A stretch of DNA of 64,000 bases. It comes from Myxococcales bacterium. Lineage in GTDB: Bacteria > Myxococcota_A > Polyangia > Polyangiales > Polyangiaceae. The DNA lies in NCBI GenBank assembly GCA_016720545.1, contig JADKKK010000002.1:620001-684000 (forward strand), written 5' to 3'. A model generated the notes under the pieces. It was not told the origin of the DNA, searched no databases, and was given only the letters and a program-made list of their open reading frames with translations. The position numbers and the translations under genes were made by a program. Below, piece after piece: positions 24,593 to 32,947 of the stretch (position 1 is its first letter; each line of letters begins with the position of its first letter).

Positions 24593-25810
24593 GTGGCAGA
24601 CACCCCAAGCGACGCGCCGATACCTCCCCCCCTCCCGGAGGACCCCGAGGACGTGTCCTGGGCGCTCTCCACCGCCGGGGCGATGTGGAGCCGCGGGGAT
24701 CTCGTGGAGGCCTTGAAGTGGCTTCGCCGCGGCGCCGAGGCCGCGTCCGAGGCGGAGCACGACGATCGCGCGCTCCAACTCGCGAAGATCGCCGCCGATC
24801 TGACCGGCCGGCTTGGCGTGGGCGCCTCCTCGCCACCTCCCGCCCCGCGACCTTCGGTCCCGATCCCCGCCGCGAAGCCGGCGACGGTCGCGCCGACGAG
24901 GCCCACGTCCCCGCCGCCGAAGGCCTCCTCCGCGCCCCTGCGCCCGTCGGTCGCTCCGCGCCCCGCGGCCGCTCTGCTCGTCCGGGGGACGCCCCGCGGG
25001 GGTGCAGCGAGGCCGGGCGAATCGCGCTCGGACAGCGCACCGCCGCGCTCCGTCCGCCCGTCGGGCCCGCCAAGCGCGAAGCGGGGGGCCATGCCCGTCC
25101 CCTCCTCGGCCCTCGAGTCCGGTCGCTTTCGGACGCAGCCCCCCGCGCGCGGACGGCTCGAGGTCGCGGTCGACGAAGCGGTCGCCCAGGCCGCGGTCGA
25201 CGAGCCTCGTCGCGGGCCGCCGCCGCTGCCAAGGACCGACGACGACCCCGCGGACGCGCGCGAGAACACCTTCTCCAGCCCCGACGACGACGACGACACG
25301 TGCGAGCGGCGCGTCGAGGACATCTGGCCACCCACGCGCGTCGAGGCCCCCCAACCCATGAGCTCGGGGCGCGAGCTGGCGGCGACGCCTGCGGGCGAGG
25401 TGGCCCCGGAGGCGCCGGGAATCGCTTCGCTCGGCGCCATGCGCCCCCCGGCGTCGTCCGCGACCGACTGGGACGCGCTCCCCACGCGCGCCCGACTCGA
25501 GGCGCTCGCCCTGGCGCCACCCGCGACGCCGAGCGTCGAGGACGACGAGGACAGCGGCACGAACCCTTCCCAGGACCCGCATTCCGCCGCGGGCGCCTCG
25601 GTGGCCACCCCCACGCCCTCGCGCCCGGGTAGCCCCGCCCTCGTGACCTCACAGGCCGTCCGTGTGGTGCTGTGGAAGGACGCGAACGGGGTCCACGTGG
25701 CGCCGCAGGGCACGCTCGTCCGCGCCATCACGATCGAGGCGATGCTCGTGGCGCTCGACCCGTCCGCCGACCTCGGCGCCTGGCTCGACCCCGTGCGACC
25801 CAAGGGCTGA
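24593..25810 (+). CDS. Pro/Ala-rich low-complexity protein with short C-terminal domain, 405 aa
   Basis: N-terminal ~70 residues form a helical, TPR-like pair (ALSTAGAMWSRGDLVEALKW, HDDRALQLAKIAADL). A long Pro/Ser/Ala disordered region follows, with acidic clusters. The last ~60 residues (SQAVRVVLWKDANGVHVAP) look folded. No catalytic motif is seen. The start is uncertain: GTG at 24593 is preferred, with GTG 24560 possible. Such proteins are frequent in this genus-level group and of unknown function. Confidence 0.55.
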   Translation: MADTPSDAPIPPPLPEDPEDVSWALSTAGAMWSRGDLVEALKWLRRGAEAASEAEHDDRALQLAKIAADLTGRLGVGASSPPPAPRPSVPIPAAKPATVAPTRPTSPPPKASSAPLRPSVAPRPAAALLVRGTPRGGAARPGESRSDSAPPRSVRPSGPPSAKRGAMPVPSSALESGRFRTQPPARGRLEVAVDEAVAQAAVDEPRRGPPPLPRTDDDPADARENTFSSPDDDDDTCERRVEDIWPPTRVEAPQPMSSGRELAATPAGEVAPEAPGIASLGAMRPPASSATDWDALPTRARLEALALAPPATPSVEDDEDSGTNPSQDPHSAAGASVATPTPSRPGSPALVTSQAVRVVLWKDANGVHVAPQGTLVRAITIEAMLVALDPSADLGAWLDPVRPKG

Positions 25811-25958
25811 CACCCCGCTCCGCGAAGCTGTGTATTTCCGGCATGTTTCCGGTGTCGAATCACGCGCGTTCGGCTAACATCGCGCGCACGCCGTCTCGCG
25901 CACTCAGGCGCGCTCGGGCCCCACCCAGGCCCTCCGCCCCAGCCAGGAATGAACCGAC

Positions 25959-28775
25959 ATGTTCGAGGAGTTCGGAATCAACGCAGGCTTCGTCGAGGAG
26001 CTCCACGCGCGCTACCAGCAGAGCCCGCAGTCGGTGGACGAGCAGTGGCGCTCGTTCTTCGCCGAGCAGCGCCGCGCCGGCGGGACCCACGAGACCCACG
26101 GTGACACCGGCGGACACGCGGCGCGCATGGACCAGGCGAGCGTCGCGCGCCCGGCCACGCCGGCGCCGCGCCCGACCATCACCGCCACCGGACCGGTCGT
26201 GCCTCCGCAGCGGCTGCTCGACGCCGCCGCGCTCCAGGGCCGCGTCTACGAGCTCGTGAACGCCTACCGCGTCCGTGGCCACATGCACGCGCACCTCGAT
26301 CCGCTCGGCCCACCGCCGGAGCCGGGCGACGAGTTCAACCTCAGTCGGTTCGACCTCCACGCCTCCCAGCTCGACGAGATGTTCCCCACCGTGGGCATCT
26401 CCGGCCTGCCCCCGCACGCCACGCTCCGCACGATCGTCGCGCACATGCGCGAGACGTACTCCAGCTCCATCGGCGTCGAGTTCACGCACATCGAGAACGC
26501 GACGCAGCGGCTCTGGCTCGAAGAGAAGATGGAGAGCTGCAAGAACCGCCCGGTGCTCGATCACGGCGAGGTGCTGCGGATCCTGACCAAGCTGACCGAC
26601 GCGGAGAACCTCGAGCACTTCGTCCACCAGAACTTCGTCGGCGCGAAGCGCTTCTCGCTCGAGGGCGCCGAGAGCATGATCGCGATGCTCGACCTCTTGG
26701 TGGAGGAGGCTGGCAAGCACGACGTCGACGAGATCGTGCTCGGGATGGCGCACCGCGGACGGCTCAACGTGCTCGTCAACGTGATGGGGAAGCCGCCGCG
26801 CGAGCTCTTCGCCGCGTTCCGCGACAACCGCCCGGAGCGCTTCGTGGGCGGCGGCGACGTGAAATACCACCTCGGTCACTCCATCGACCGGGTGACCGCG
26901 TCCGGGCACACCATCCACCTCACGCTGGCGTTCAACCCGAGCCACCTCGAGTTCGTGAACCCCGTCGTCGAGGGCCGCGTTCGCGCGAAACAAGACCGCC
27001 GCAAGCGCAACGGCGTCATGCCGCTGCTCATCCACGGCGACGCGGCGTTCATCGGTCAGGGCATCGTCCCCGAGACCCTCAACCTCGCTGGGCTCGAGGG
27101 CTACGCGACGCACGGCACCGTGCACCTCGTCGTCAACAACCAGATCGGCTTCACCACCCTGCCAAGCGACTCTCGCTCCACGCGGTACTGCACCGACATC
27201 GCGCGCATGATGCGCGTGCCGGTGTTCCACGTGAACGGCGAGGACCCCGAGGCCGTGATCCACGTCGCTCGCCTCGCGATCGAGTACCGCCAGCGCTTCG
27301 GCGAAGACGTCGTGATCGACATGTACTGCTACCGTCGCTACGGGCACAACGAGGCGGACGAGCCTCGCTTCACGCAGCCCACGATGTACGCGACGATCGA
27401 CAAGAAGCCGACGATCCGTGAGGTGTACGTGCGGCGGCTGCTCCGCTCCGGGCACATCGACGAGGGCCGCGCGGGCGCGCTCCAGGTCGAGCGCAAGGCC
27501 GCGCTGGAGTTCGCGCTCGAAGAGGAGAAGCAGGGCGACTACAACCAGCCCCCGCCCGCCATGGGCGGCGTGTGGGAGGGCTACGCCGGCGGCGCAAACG
27601 CCGACACCCCCGAGGTCCCGACGCAGGTGTCCCGCGAGCACCTCGGCGCCCTCGCCGCGACGCTCGCGGAGGTACCCGCGGGCTTCAACCCCAACCCGAA
27701 GGTGCTGAAGCTCATCGAGGGCCGCCGGGACAAGGTCGCCGCGGGGCAGGCGTTCGACTGGGGCACCGCCGAGCACCTCGCGTTCGGCACCCTGGTCCAA
27801 GAGGGCTTCCGCGTGCGCCTCTCCGGGCAAGACGCCCGCCGCGGCACGTTCACCCATCGCCACGCGGTGCTGTTCGACGCGGCGAACGGAGCCCGCCATA
27901 CGCCCCTCGCTTCGCTGCCTGGCGCCGCGCCGTTCGAGGTCTGGGACAGCCCGCTGTCGGAGGCAGGCGTCCTCGGCTTCGAGTACGGCTACTCCCTCGA
28001 TTTCCCCGACGCGCTCGTCCTCTGGGAAGCCCAGTTCGGCGACTTCGCGAACGGCGCGCAGGTCATCATCGACCAGTTCATCATCTCGGGCGAAGACAAG
28101 TGGAAGCGCCTCTCCGGGCTCGTCCTGCTCTTGCCGCACGGCTACGAGGGGCAAGGCCCGGAGCACTCCAGCGCGCGCGTCGAGCGCTTCCTCACGCTCG
28201 CAGCCCAGGACAACATTCAGGTGATGAACCTCACCACGCCCGCTCAGCTCTTCCACGCGCTGCGGCGTCAGGTGAAGCGCAAGTGGCGCAAACCATTGGT
28301 AATTTTCACCCCCAAGAGCCTCCTTCGGCACCCGAAGGCGGTCTCGACCGTCGACGACCTCGCCGACGGCGAGTTCAGGAAAGTGCTGGTCGAGGCGAAC
28401 CCCACGATCCAGCCGAGCGCGGTCAAGCGCGTGCTCCTCTGCAGCGGGAAGGTCTACTACGATCTCGTCGACGCTCGCGACGCGGCGGGCCGCACCGACG
28501 TGGCCATCCTGCGGCTCGAGCAGCTCTACCCGCTCGACGCCTCGCTGCCCGAGGCCCTCGCGCCCTACGCCGACGGCACGCCGCTCGTGTGGGTCCAGGA
28601 AGAGCCCCGGAACGCCGGCGCCTGGTACTTCTTGTGCGCGAACCTGACGGGCGCCGTGGGCAACCGCCTGCCACTCTCGTCGGTCACGCGCGCGGCGTCC
28701 GCCAGCCCCGCTACAGGCAGCACGGCGAGCCACAAGCTCGAGCAGAAGCGCCTCATGGAAGAAGCTCTCGGCTAG
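25959..28775 (+). CDS. sucA: 2-oxoglutarate dehydrogenase E1 component, 938 aa
   Basis: Single-chain E1 of the TCA-cycle 2-oxoglutarate dehydrogenase, converting 2-oxoglutarate and lipoyl-E2 to succinyl-lipoyl-E2. The N-terminal E2-binding part (INAGFVEELHARYQQSP) is typical of SucA. Active-site signatures are present: GMAHRGRLNVLVN, AFNPSHLEFVNPVVEG, and the thiamine-diphosphate motif GDAAFIGQG ... VVNNQIGFTT. Length matches E. coli SucA (933). AGGA precedes the ATG at 25959 at good spacing. No sucB or lpd is adjacent. An AT-rich codon island occurs at 28290-28310. Confidence 0.95.
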   Translation: MFEEFGINAGFVEELHARYQQSPQSVDEQWRSFFAEQRRAGGTHETHGDTGGHAARMDQASVARPATPAPRPTITATGPVVPPQRLLDAAALQGRVYELVNAYRVRGHMHAHLDPLGPPPEPGDEFNLSRFDLHASQLDEMFPTVGISGLPPHATLRTIVAHMRETYSSSIGVEFTHIENATQRLWLEEKMESCKNRPVLDHGEVLRILTKLTDAENLEHFVHQNFVGAKRFSLEGAESMIAMLDLLVEEAGKHDVDEIVLGMAHRGRLNVLVNVMGKPPRELFAAFRDNRPERFVGGGDVKYHLGHSIDRVTASGHTIHLTLAFNPSHLEFVNPVVEGRVRAKQDRRKRNGVMPLLIHGDAAFIGQGIVPETLNLAGLEGYATHGTVHLVVNNQIGFTTLPSDSRSTRYCTDIARMMRVPVFHVNGEDPEAVIHVARLAIEYRQRFGEDVVIDMYCYRRYGHNEADEPRFTQPTMYATIDKKPTIREVYVRRLLRSGHIDEGRAGALQVERKAALEFALEEEKQGDYNQPPPAMGGVWEGYAGGANADTPEVPTQVSREHLGALAATLAEVPAGFNPNPKVLKLIEGRRDKVAAGQAFDWGTAEHLAFGTLVQEGFRVRLSGQDARRGTFTHRHAVLFDAANGARHTPLASLPGAAPFEVWDSPLSEAGVLGFEYGYSLDFPDALVLWEAQFGDFANGAQVIIDQFIISGEDKWKRLSGLVLLLPHGYEGQGPEHSSARVERFLTLAAQDNIQVMNLTTPAQLFHALRRQVKRKWRKPLVIFTPKSLLRHPKAVSTVDDLADGEFRKVLVEANPTIQPSAVKRVLLCSGKVYYDLVDARDAAGRTDVAILRLEQLYPLDASLPEALAPYADGTPLVWVQEEPRNAGAWYFLCANLTGAVGNRLPLSSVTRAASASPATGSTASHKLEQKRLMEEALG

Positions 28776-28779
28776 GGTC

Positions 28780-30291
28780 GTGCTCGCCAACTACCGAGAC
28801 ACCCTCGCGCTCTTGGTCTGCATCGTCGCGCTCGCGGCGCTGATCAACCGATTCGCGAAGGAGCACAGGTGGGTGCTCCGACGCCTCGTGAGCCTCTTTG
28901 CGCTGCTGCTGCTCGCGCGGGGGCTCGCCTTCGCGCTCTCGCAAGCCGGCGCGCCCGCCTGGGAGCACCGCATGCTCGGCGCGGCGGCGCTCCTCTCGAG
29001 CTTCGCGTGGGTCAACGTCGGCGGCGCGACGCTGTTCGACCTCGTCCTGCCTCGCCTCGGCGTGCGTCCGTCGCGCCTCGTGAGTGATCTGCTCCTCGGC
29101 GCCGCCTACATCGTGGCCACGGGCATCGTGCTCGCGGAGTCCGGCCTGGCGCTCAGCTCCGTCATCACGACTGGCGCCGTGCTCTCGGCCGTCCTCGCCC
29201 TCTCCCTCCAGACGACGCTCGGCAACGTCCTCGGCGGCGTCACGCTGCAGCTCGAGGGCTCGGTCAAGGTCGGCGACTGGATCCAGCTCGACAACGGCAA
29301 GCAAGGCATCGTGCGCGACATGCGGTGGCGCCACACCGTGGTCGAGACGCGCGACTGCGACACAGTCATCATCCCGAACGCGACGCTGCTCTCGACGGCG
29401 ATCACGATCCTGGGACGGCGCGGCGGCAAGCCCGTGCCGCACCGCATGTGGGTCTATTTCAACGTGGACTTCCGCTACTCCCCCGCGCGGGTGGTGCAGG
29501 TCGTCCAGGAGGCCCTGACGGCCTCGCCCATCCCGAACGTCGCCTCCACGCCCCCGCCCACGGTGGTGTGCCTCGACTTCGCGAGGGACAACCGCCATAG
29601 CTTCGCCTACTACGGCGCCCGGTATTTCATCGAGGATCTCGGGCCCGACGACCCCACGAGCACGGTCGTGCGCGCGCGCCTCCACGCCGCGCTGCGCCGC
29701 GCCAAGATCCCTCTCGCGAGGCCGGCCGGCACCCAGTTCGTGCGGCTCGAGTCGGACGAGGTCGACACGAGGCGCGAGGCGCGCCACGAGCAGCGCCGGC
29801 TCGACGCGCTGCGGCAGGTCGCCCTATTCAGCTCGCTCACCGAAGAGGAGCTGGCGATCCTCCAGACCGAGCTCGAGTACGTGCCGTTCGCCTCGGGCGA
29901 GATGATCACCCGCCAGGGCGCGCGCGCCCACTGGCTGTATGTGCTCGGATCCGGCTCCGCCAACGTCGTCGCGACCCACGAGGACGGCAGCACCGCCCAG
30001 CTCGCGACGCTGCACGCGCCCAACTACTTTGGTGAAATGGGCCTCATGACCGGCGCCCCTCGCGTCGCCGACGTGATCGCGACGAGCGAGGTGGAGTGCT
30101 TCCGGCTCACCAAAGAGGGGTTCGAGAAGGTGCTCCTCAAGCGGCCCGAGATCGTGAAGGAGCTCTCGGCGCGACTCGCTGAGCGACGCCGCGAGCTCCG
30201 CAGCGCCGCCGACGCGCGCCCTGCCCGGCCCGGTGAGGAAGAGGAGCAAATCTTCGAGGCGATCCAGCGCTTCTTCGGGCTGCGCTCGTGA
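28780..30291 (+). CDS. MscS-like ion channel with cyclic-nucleotide-binding domain, 503 aa
   Basis: Five hydrophobic helices in the N-terminal third are followed by the MscS pore helix (VITTGAVLSAVLALSLQTTLG) and beta domain (VKVGDWIQLDNGKQGIV). A linker leads to a cyclic nucleotide-binding domain near 345-465 (FSSLTEEELAILQTELE, YFGEMGLMTGAPRVADV). This is the bCNG architecture: channels of the MscS fold gated by cAMP or cGMP. It starts with GTG at 28780, four bases after sucA, so it is co-transcribed with it, which is unusual company. The ligand is not determined. Confidence 0.88.
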   Translation: MLANYRDTLALLVCIVALAALINRFAKEHRWVLRRLVSLFALLLLARGLAFALSQAGAPAWEHRMLGAAALLSSFAWVNVGGATLFDLVLPRLGVRPSRLVSDLLLGAAYIVATGIVLAESGLALSSVITTGAVLSAVLALSLQTTLGNVLGGVTLQLEGSVKVGDWIQLDNGKQGIVRDMRWRHTVVETRDCDTVIIPNATLLSTAITILGRRGGKPVPHRMWVYFNVDFRYSPARVVQVVQEALTASPIPNVASTPPPTVVCLDFARDNRHSFAYYGARYFIEDLGPDDPTSTVVRARLHAALRRAKIPLARPAGTQFVRLESDEVDTRREARHEQRRLDALRQVALFSSLTEEELAILQTELEYVPFASGEMITRQGARAHWLYVLGSGSANVVATHEDGSTAQLATLHAPNYFGEMGLMTGAPRVADVIATSEVECFRLTKEGFEKVLLKRPEIVKELSARLAERRRELRSAADARPARPGEEEEQIFEAIQRFFGLRS

Positions 30292-30995
30292 CCCGCCTCT
30301 CCGCCGTCGAGCTGCCTGCGATGTCACCCGCGGCCGCCGTGCGCGTCGTCCGCGCGCTCGGCGGGAACCGCTACGTGGAGGGGCGCCTCCACGAGGTCCA
30401 CGCGTTCGTCTTCGCGGCCGCGGGCGCCCACCACGCCCTCGTCGAGGCCCAAACATGGGCCGCTCGGGTGCTCTCCGACCCGACCATCGACCGCGACTCG
30501 AAGGACCCCGCGCTCTTCCGGGCGGCGACCGACAAGGAGCTAGGCGCCGCGCTCGGAGCGTTCTGGGGGGACCCGGGCGAGGCCGAGGCGCGCGCGCGGC
30601 TCACCGAGCTCTTGCGCTCCGTCGGGGCGGAGCCCAGCGGAGGCCCGCTGTTCGACGAGGGCGCGGAGGAAGACGTCTACCCGGTGCTGATCGACGCCGG
30701 GTGGCAGCTGCTCCCGCTCGCGCGGCTGGAGTCGGAGCGCCACCGGGGCGTCCTCGAGAGCTACACCGAGCTCGAGCTCGCCTCTGCCCGGTTCGAGGAG
30801 GAGAGCGCCGTTCCGCCACGCGCGCAGCTGCTCGAGCTGCCCGTGTTCGGTGGGCGCGAGCTCGTCCTCCCCGAGGACGAGTGGGGCGAGCTGCGGTCAC
30901 CCCTGGTGGTCTGGTCCTCGCTCGACGCGACCTACGAGGACTACCTCGTCCGGGGCGTCCTGCGAGCGGCGAAGGTCGCGGAGCCGCAAGACTGA
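30288..30995 (+). CDS. hypothetical protein, 235 aa
   Basis: Soluble, acidic protein without signal peptide or membrane span. GTG start overlaps the channel gene stop as GTGA, so it is translated with it. Helical at the N-terminus (ALVEAQTWAARVLSDP) and beta-rich at the C-terminus (LVLPEDEWGELRSPLVVW). I do not recognise the family. A possible partner of the channel is inferred only from coupling. Confidence 0.6.
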   Translation: MTRLSAVELPAMSPAAAVRVVRALGGNRYVEGRLHEVHAFVFAAAGAHHALVEAQTWAARVLSDPTIDRDSKDPALFRAATDKELGAALGAFWGDPGEAEARARLTELLRSVGAEPSGGPLFDEGAEEDVYPVLIDAGWQLLPLARLESERHRGVLESYTELELASARFEEESAVPPRAQLLELPVFGGRELVLPEDEWGELRSPLVVWSSLDATYEDYLVRGVLRAAKVAEPQD

Positions 30996-31001
30996 CCCAA
31001 A

Positions 31002-31034
31002 GCCTGACCCGGGCGAGCCCGTGGACTGTCAGGC
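31002..31034. terminator. hairpin between convergent genes
   Basis: Arms GCCTGAC (31002-31008) and GTCAGGC (31028-31034) pair perfectly, and an inner CGGGC-GA-GCCCG pair extends the stem. It overlaps the stop of the minus-strand gene at 31029 and follows the plus-strand stop at 30995. A bidirectional terminator is likely. Confidence 0.5.
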
Positions 31035-31424
31035 GACGCCCTTCTCGCCCTCTTCGGCCCCCTCTTCCGACGCGGCCGCTTTCTCTGCGTCGGCCTCGGC
31101 CTCGGCCTGCTCATCGGCCTTGGCCGCTTCGCTCGGCTCCGAGGTCTGCTCACCCACCTTGGCCCCCTCGTCGGCCTTCGCCTTCGCCTTCTTGCGCTTG
31201 GCCTTCCCGGGTGCGGCGGGCGGCTCCTCGGTCTCCGCGACGCCGGCGAAGTCCCCCTCTGCGAACGGGCGCAGCTTCGCGAAGCGCTCGCGCTCCTCGG
31301 GCGTCGCCTCCCAAGCGACGGCCCGGCTCTTGGACACGAGACCGACCCACACGAGCAGGAGCGCGATGACGATCGTGGCGACGACGTAGAGGACCGTGGG
31401 GCTCGGCATGGCGGCGTTATACAT
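31029..31424 (-). CDS. single-span membrane protein with charged tail, 131 aa
   Basis: One N-terminal membrane helix (PTVLYVVATIVIALLLVWVG), a helical basic segment, and a long Glu/Ala/Lys-rich tail likely to be coiled coil or disordered. ATG at 31424 or 31409 may start it; neither has a good Shine-Dalgarno. Function unknown. It is followed at 31445 by the kinase gene on the same strand, in the opposite transcription order. Confidence 0.55.
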   Translation of the reverse strand: MYNAAMPSPTVLYVVATIVIALLLVWVGLVSKSRAVAWEATPEERERFAKLRPFAEGDFAGVAETEEPPAAPGKAKRKKAKAKADEGAKVGEQTSEPSEAAKADEQAEAEADAEKAAASEEGAEEGEKGVA

Positions 31425-31444
31425 CGCCCAGCTGCGCGTCGTCG

Positions 31445-32908
31445 CTACTTGCCGCTCGGGGCCTCATCGGGAGCGGAGGGCGGCTCCGGGGCATGCCGGA
31501 CGCGATTGGCGATGGCCGCGAGGCTGATGACAGCCAGCACCGAGACGAGGACCCACACCAAGGCCGCGCCCTTTCGGGCTCGGGGACCGGCCGCGGCGGG
31601 GGACTGCGGCGCCATCGGCGCGGGCGGGGTCGCGATCATCGGCGCGATGGGCGCCATCGGCGCGACGGGCGCCATCGGCGGAGACGCCGGCATCGGTGGG
31701 ACCGACGCGCGAGGCGCGGCGACCGCGGCGGGCGCTCGAGGAGCCGCCGGGGCCACCATCCCGATCGGCGCCGTCCGCGCGAGGGGCTCCTGGCGGCGAC
31801 CCGCGAGCGGCAAGATGACGTTGGGTGGGCTCGGCCCTCCCCCGGACAGCGGCGACGCCATACGCGTCGTGACCATCTCGCCCTCGTCCGTGTAGGGCAC
31901 CGGCCGTCCGTGGGCGAGCGAAGCGCCCGTGCCGCTGAGATGCAACGTGGTCTTCTCGGTGCCGCTCGACTCGACGAACGCGCGCGCCGCCTGGCTCGCC
32001 GAGAGCGCCGCGGGGGCGACGGCGCCCTGCGAAATCGAGCTGTCGCGGCGCGGGGGCTCCGCGAGCGGAAGGAGCGCGGCCTGGACCTCCAGCGCGCTCT
32101 GGTAGCGGCGGGACAGTTCCTTCTCGAGGCAGCCCTGAATGACGCGACGGAACGCCGGATCGGTGCCGTCGGGGAACCTCGGGTCTTGCGTCCGGATCCC
32201 GGCCAAGACCGCGGAGATTGTCCCCTCGAACGGGAGCCTCCCCACGACCACTCGGTAGAGGATCACGCCGAGCGACCAGATGTCGGCGCGGTGGTCGACG
32301 TCCCGCGACGAGCTCGCCTGTTCGGGGGCCATGTAATACGGCGAGCCGATGATGGTGGTCACGGTCGTCGTCTCGTTCACCTCGCCCACGCGCTTCGAGA
32401 TTCCAAAATCGATGATCTTCGCCGTGAGCTCGCCGCTCAGCTTCTTGACGACGAAGATGTTCGCGGGCTTGAGGTCGCGGTGCACGATCCCCTGGGCGTG
32501 TGCGTCAGCGAGGCCCTCGCAGACCTGCGCGAGCAGGCGCGCCGTCTGCGTGAGGTTCAGCGTGCGCTTGGTGATGAGCGCCTCGAGCTCGTCTCCCTCG
32601 AGCAGCTCCATCACGATGTAGAGCGTCCCGTCGGGCAGAAGCCCCGCGTCGAAGATCGCGGCGATCGCGGGCGACCGCACCTGCGCGAGAATGCGAGCTT
32701 CGCGGAAGACGCGCTCACGCATGAGCGGATCTCGCATCGTCGCGTCGAGCATGATCTTGATCGCGACCGACTGACCGAGCACGAGGTGCGTGCCGCGGAG
32801 CACCGCGCCCATACCCCCGAGCGCGATCACGGCGTCCACGCGGTAGCGACCGTCGATCACCTGACCGACGAGCGAACCCACCCGCTGAGCTTCGGTCGCG
32901 CTACTCAT
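31445..32908 (-). CDS. membrane Ser/Thr protein kinase, 487 aa
   Basis: Hanks-type kinase with all catalytic motifs: glycine loop region LGGMGAV (30-36), K51, HRDLKPAN (D145), DFG at 167-169 and APEQ near 195. After a Pro/Ala-rich linker with MAP-type repeats comes a membrane helix (ALVWVLVSVLAVISLAAIA) near the C-terminus and a short outer tail. It is divergent from a PrsW-type protease gene with only 39 bases between, which suggests shared control. The start is set at ATG 32908; a GTG at 32923 is possible. Substrates are unknown. Confidence 0.92.
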   Translation of the reverse strand: MSSATEAQRVGSLVGQVIDGRYRVDAVIALGGMGAVLRGTHLVLGQSVAIKIMLDATMRDPLMRERVFREARILAQVRSPAIAAIFDAGLLPDGTLYIVMELLEGDELEALITKRTLNLTQTARLLAQVCEGLADAHAQGIVHRDLKPANIFVVKKLSGELTAKIIDFGISKRVGEVNETTTVTTIIGSPYYMAPEQASSSRDVDHRADIWSLGVILYRVVVGRLPFEGTISAVLAGIRTQDPRFPDGTDPAFRRVIQGCLEKELSRRYQSALEVQAALLPLAEPPRRDSSISQGAVAPAALSASQAARAFVESSGTEKTTLHLSGTGASLAHGRPVPYTDEGEMVTTRMASPLSGGGPSPPNVILPLAGRRQEPLARTAPIGMVAPAAPRAPAAVAAPRASVPPMPASPPMAPVAPMAPIAPMIATPPAPMAPQSPAAAGPRARKGAALVWVLVSVLAVISLAAIANRVRHAPEPPSAPDEAPSGK

Positions 32909-32947
32909 GGAGGCCGAGGTCACGTAGTCTCGCCAAGAACGGGGACC

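Noticed and set aside
31493..32947. Long N-terminal extension of the PrsW-type frame
   Set aside because: Composition is antisense to the kinase gene; real protein starts at the GTG at 32948.
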